This document shows positions 60,331 through 64,000 of a DNA stretch of 64,000 bases, in pieces. Numbering within the stretch: position 1 is the stretch's first letter; every line of letters begins with the position of its first letter. The DNA is taken from NCBI GenBank assembly GCA_950295325.1, contig OX485804.1:22940001-23004000 (forward strand), written 5' to 3'. Under the pieces are notes generated by a model. The model had not been told where the DNA came from and searched no databases. It saw only the letters and a list, made by a program, of their open reading frames with translations. The position numbers and the translations under genes were made by a program. The DNA is from Polytrichum commune (Eukaryota; Streptophyta; Polytrichopsida; Polytrichales; Polytrichaceae).

Positions 60331-60449
60331 TTTGCTAGTTGGCTTATACTAATCACGTGTTTCTTATCCTATGAGAAGTGGGCTAGTAAAACAAAGTAGC
60401 CACTAAAGACTCGTCCATCTTAAAAGTTAAGAGAGGCTCCCCATTTTCT

Positions 60450-60830
60450 CACAGTCTGAAGAATATATTGAAAAAAAAATCTAAACACACGATAGAAAAA
60501 TTCAAAAAAACACTTGTGCTAGACGTTCAAGCAATCAAAATCGAGGATTTTGTAGAAGACTCTACTATTAAATCCATCGACACTGGTGAATATTTCATTT
60601 CTATGAAAGATGGTGACTCTGACAATGCTATTTTAGGTTGGTAAAACTCTCGTCCAGTTTATAACATCACAACTACTGCATAATCTCTACTGAACCCACC
60701 ACCATATATAAAAAAAAGAAACAATCTGCCCCATTAAAAGAACCAAAGGATAAACAACCATTTTTTGAAGAAGAATGGGAAGATGATATGTTATTTTATA
60801 ATGCATTTATCAATGATCATACATGAAATT
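60450..60830 (+). pseudogene. Decayed coding-like fragment of unknown origin
   Basis: One frame reads FKKTLVLDVQAIKIEDFVED and continues to DSDNAILGW before a stop at about 60642. Further on, with two stops and one shift, come SRPVYNIT and a KKQSAPLKEPKDKQPFFEEE segment ending in a stop at about 60824. The acidic, charged composition differs from neighbouring noise and may be a retroelement polyprotein linker or another degraded gene. I do not recognise a domain. Confidence 0.3.
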
Positions 60831-61106
60831 TCATTTTAGATCAAGCCCACCTCCCAAAAGGGGCACATTACATCCTATCTTATATCGAGGGGCAACCCTT
60901 GAGCAATACAAGGTTAACGGGCTTATAATCACGGTGGTAAAAACATTGATGCTTGTTCTTCTTCTTTTCTTCCTTTTTTCTTTTCTTAAAATTTTCTTTC
61001 AAAATAATAGATCATGCGTGTCACATGTAAGAAGACCATACCACATGTACCTAGTAAAAATGAAGGCCCAAGCAGGTCCTATCCAATGAGCAGGGAGATT
61101 CACCAA

Positions 61107-61210
61107 CTACACTTATAAACGATCCTATCATTATGGTCCACATTCGTCCTCTAGAACCCACATTAATTTTCAACCCACGTCAAATCTCTAGTTTAATATT
61201 AGTCGAATAA
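61107..61210. repeat. Partial E-family repeat
   Basis: Matches 55191 onward by eye (ATCCTATCATTATGG, then CCTCTAGAACCCACATTAAT). The right end is not recognisable. Confidence 0.4.
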
Positions 61211-63064
61211 CCAATTTGATGATTCATAAAAATTAACAATTGTGACCCGAGTTGTCTCAAATTTCTTCCCATTCCGCGGTCCTACCACACTCAAACACCA
61301 CTTCAATCAATAGTCATCACGAAGCTGGTTGGAAATATCATTAGAAGTGTTAGCCAACTACACCGTTTATGAAAATTAAATGAACTAGGTTTTCATATGA
61401 TGTTAAATAGTGTGGGCATTGGCCCTTCAAAAGCATTGTGGCTACATTATATATAGTGGGAGGATTGTGCAACCCCGAACACACTTCATAAGTCATAGTT
61501 ACACCTTTGTATATCGAGACAATGATATATTCAAGAAAATGAACGAGGAGCCTTCGTAACATCACTCAACACTAGGGTTTAGGTTCCCCAATGTCATGAC
61601 TTTGGGAAGAATAGTTTCTCCCTTTATGCTAGGTCACCCTTGTCAAAGGAATAGTTCTCACTCTGAATGTTGTTCACTTTGCAAGGATGAAGAAATAAAG
61701 AAGGGGGGGGGGGGGGGATGCTAGAGGTTCTCCAACTGAAACGACTAGGAATACTATATTTTAGAAAATCGGAGATAGTGTTTTCTTTGTAGACATGTTG
61801 TCGGCCAGTCACATGCGGCCCGACACTAGCATGACAAGTTACTAGTGAACCCCACACGGTATTTGACAGGTACATTGGTTGTAGGATAGCGAACCATGGG
61901 ATTGATTCGGATATAAATAGTGGTCACCAAGCATGGAGGGCTTAGCCTCATCAATCCTGAAGCGCCCACCAAAAGTCCTCTAATGAAATGGGTAGTTAAA
62001 GCCTTTGAGGGAGGTAGAACCAATCTTCATATTCTCATTCAACACATGTTGCGAGGGGCACATGCAAAATTTTTTTTGGGGGGTGGGGGGGGAGGAATGA
62101 AGTTTAGGAATGTGGTGGATGTTTCTCAAGCAACATATACCAACTTAAGGATCTAGCATATGGAAGAGAACTGGAAGCATGAGAGTATGTCAAAGAATGT
62201 GGAAAACTTGTTGCCACATGATAGTTACAGAGTCCTTAACACATGATTATGGTGGAACATGTAAATTCAAGGGATTGGGTATGCATTTTCAAGGATTAGA
62301 GCGGCACAACTTGACAAGAATGAGCTTAGTTTTATTTGGAACATGATCCCCTACTTTCTAACTGCTACAACCATCACTCAAAGGTCCAAACTTGATTGAA
62401 GGGAAATTTGAGTCATTAGCACCATCATTAATCCCTAAACGCTCAAGCCTTCGCATTCCATTTTCGGGCATTTCCAGCACCATTGCTGAAAATTTCTTTT
62501 ATTTAGAAGTGAGACTTTGTTTTTTGGGCGTCCAGCCGTACGGATTTGAGCTAGACTAACATATATTTTTTATGTGAAAATTTGAAGTCAATTGGACCAC
62601 ATTTTCTAGGTCAAATTAACATATGGGTAAGGCCTTTATCCAGGGGGCAACTAGAGAAAACTCTGATTTTCTTTTTATTTCATGACCATTTTGGTCATGC
62701 CAAAAATTTTAGAAACTTGGAAACGTTGCCGTAATATATTATGTGGGTGATAAGTGAGCTAAACCTAAAAAAAAATGGGTTTTGGGGAGCAAATTTAGAT
62801 GAAGACCGCCATCCTCAAAGTTGGAGGGGCCACATGACGCCAATTTGGGAGATTTTCCCTTTTTTCATGAAGCAAGCAACATGTGCACTAATTGTTTTCC
62901 AAATTCGTCCGGTCAAGTCAAGTACAAGCGCTGCGTCACCTTGTCCTAAGGGAAAAGCCCCACCCAACTTGGACATCATATGTCAAAAATATCGGCTTCT
63001 AGATTTGGGTCCTTCACATTGGGCAAGGATCACTGTATTTTAGTGCTACGAGCATTTGTAGGAC

Positions 63065-63310
63065 GCCTCCCGCGAGCAGCGTTCATGCTCGGGCAGCCCG
63101 TTCCTGTCCTCCCGTCCCGACCCGTCCTCCCGTCCTAACCCGTCTTACCTGCCCGAATTGGCCTTCCTGCCCGTGTCCTCCGTCCTGCCCGACGCGTCCT
63201 CCATCCTGCCCGACGCGGCTTTCCGCCTGTCCAGCTGTCCACGCGTCTGTCCAGCTGTCCACCCGTCTGTCCATCCGTCATATCCGTCTCCACCACTACC
63301 CCACACCGAA
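63065..63310. repeat. GC-rich degenerate tandem repeats (CCTGCCCG / CTGTCCA types)
   Basis: Repeated CCGTCCTCCCGTCC, CCTGCCCGACGCG and CTGTCCAGCTGTCCA motifs form a low-complexity stretch that contrasts with the AT-rich flanks. It may lie upstream of the candidate gene at 63451. Confidence 0.7.
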
Positions 63311-63320
63311 CCCGAGCTCC

Positions 63321-63412
63321 GTCATTCTTCCTTGCTCACGCCATTAGATAGCTCCGGAGCGAGTGAGGAAGTTGGGGAAAGGTTGTTGCATTGCTAGTTT
63401 AGGGTTTGGAAG
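63321..63412 (+). repeat. 92-bp direct repeat, copy 1 (upstream of candidate start codon)
   Basis: Runs from GTCATTCTTCCTTGCTCACG to AGTTTAGGGTTTGGAAG. The second copy, with under ten differences, lies 294 bp downstream in the proposed intron. Confidence 0.85.
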
Positions 63413-63450
63413 AGTTGTAACTTTGATTGATGTTGTCTTAGTCGCCCGCC

Positions 63451-63969
63451 ATGGAGGTGGACATTGTGGATCTGGGAGGGAAATGTGTCTCTTTCGAAGA
63501 AGGGTTTGATTTTGTAATAGAGGAGGCCACGGAAGATGTACAGGACGGACAAGGTTTAGTTTCATATCTAGAAATTCTTCTGTCATTCTTCTGTCATTCT
63601 TCTGTCATTCTTCTGTCATTTTTTCTTGCTCACGCCATTGGACAGCTTCGGAGCGAGTGAGGAAGCTGGGGAAAGGCTGTTGCATTGCTAGTTTAGGATT
63701 TGGAAGCTGATACAAGCTGTCCTAAAAATCTCACATGGCAACCACTCCCAATAGGACAGACAAAGCAGAGGAGGGCAAGTAGATTGCAAGCCAGTCTAAC
63801 CTCTAAGCAAGGATGCCAATGCAATTTTGTGGCGAAGCAACTGTATATGGACAACACTTTATGTGAAATTCAATACCATAAAATTAACCATTTCAACAAG
63901 GTTGGACAAGTCTGTCATGGGAGTTTAGATTATGTTAGGACAACACTAAAAACAATGGATGTTGCATAG
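63451..63969 (+). CDS. Candidate N-terminal exons of a Cys/His-containing, possibly FAR1/MULE-like protein (partial)
   Basis: A likely first coding exon at 63451..63553 starts MEVDIVDLGGKCVSFEEGFD. It ends at CAAG|GTTTAG and can be spliced to an exon starting at 63755 (CCAATAG|GACAGAC). The join keeps frame (phase 1) and continues GQTKQRRASRLQAS, then a block with GCQCNF, KQLYMD, CEIQYHK, INHFNK and VCHG. Spaced Cys and His residues followed by an LY...EI.Y....H...G..CHG pattern recall FAR1-type DNA-binding and MULE transposase N-termini, but I cannot confirm this. The frame reaches a stop at 63967-63969, so the true 3' splice or the rest of the gene is unknown or lies outside the window. It could also be a transposase relic. 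A 92-bp duplicate of the 5'UTR lies in the proposed intron. Confidence 0.35.
63574..63617 (+). repeat. 11-bp tandem array, four units of ATTCTTCTGTC
   Basis: Four perfect consecutive units. The array ends where the second 92-bp repeat begins, so it probably grew from the GTCATTCTTC found at the start of copy 1. Confidence 0.9.
63615..63706 (+). repeat. 92-bp direct repeat, copy 2 (inside proposed intron)
   Basis: Second copy of 63321..63412. It contains GGAGCGAGTGAGGAAG and CATTGCTAGTTTAGGATTTG and is directly preceded by the 11-bp tandem array. Confidence 0.85.
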
Positions 63970-64000
63970 ATTGATATATGACATTGATAGGATATATTAC

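Noticed and set aside
1-64000. CRISPR arrays, bacterial operons, riboswitches or phage genes
   Set aside because: No regularly spaced repeats or prokaryotic gene layout. Split genes and MITEs show a eukaryotic nuclear context.

Overview
The window looks like repeat-rich nuclear DNA of a land plant. The main evidence is two intact copies of a plant-type F-box/tubby (TLP) gene with clean GT-AG introns, and a eukaryotic tRNA-Ile(AAU) with a poly-T terminator. The rest is AT-rich intergenic DNA packed with small DNA transposons and decayed repeats. I cannot name the species. The low gene density suggests a large genome, and nothing here is bacterial.

Genes. TLP copy A (CDS 10787..13515) and copy B (24654..27562) lie in tandem on the minus strand, about 14 kb apart. 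Each has four coding exons with identical phases and predicts 430 and 431 aa. The duplicated unit extends past the coding region, to about 10.26-14.5 kb and 24.16-28.6 kb, and includes a GC-rich 5' flank that probably carries the promoter. Exon 1 and its flanks are 99.7% identical over 594 bp with sharp edges, while exon 2 differs at 14 of 88 bases, all synonymous. That pattern suggests recent gene conversion. A tRNA-Ile gene lies at 47100..47173. At the right edge (63451 onward) two exons join in frame into the start of an unidentified Cys/His-containing protein, possibly FAR1/MULE-like.

Mobile DNA. The best supported elements have inverted ends plus target-site duplications. They are two pogo/Tigger-type elements flanked by TA (34722..35268 and 50997..52071, the latter keeping a transposase C-terminus-like ORF), a pair of PIF/Harbinger-type MITEs flanked by TAA or TTA (40252..40750 and 43105..43597), Mutator-like fold-back or MITE elements (36265..36623, 55569..55995), and another fold-back at 43875..44344. 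At least 15 copies of related elements (called B, C, D and E here) share a palindromic end built on CACTAAATA/TATTTAGTG. Some are fused end to end at that palindrome. Several older dispersed repeats (F, G, H, J, K, L, M, N) recur, one with a variable poly-G tract at a fixed internal point.

Layout. 1-10.2 kb: intergenic with one 0.2 kb direct duplication. 10.2-14.5 kb: TLP copy A. 14.5-24.1 kb: repeats. 24.1-28.7 kb: TLP copy B. 28.7-47 kb: dense MITEs and dispersed repeats. 47.1 kb: tRNA with a mosaic of repeat pieces downstream. 48-63 kb: mostly anonymous intergenic sequence with pogo and MITE copies. 63.0-64.0 kb: a GC-rich stretch and the candidate partial gene. I see no CRISPR, operon or phage-like system. 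The most distinctive biology is the gene-conversion pattern of the TLP pair and the shared-palindrome MITE group.
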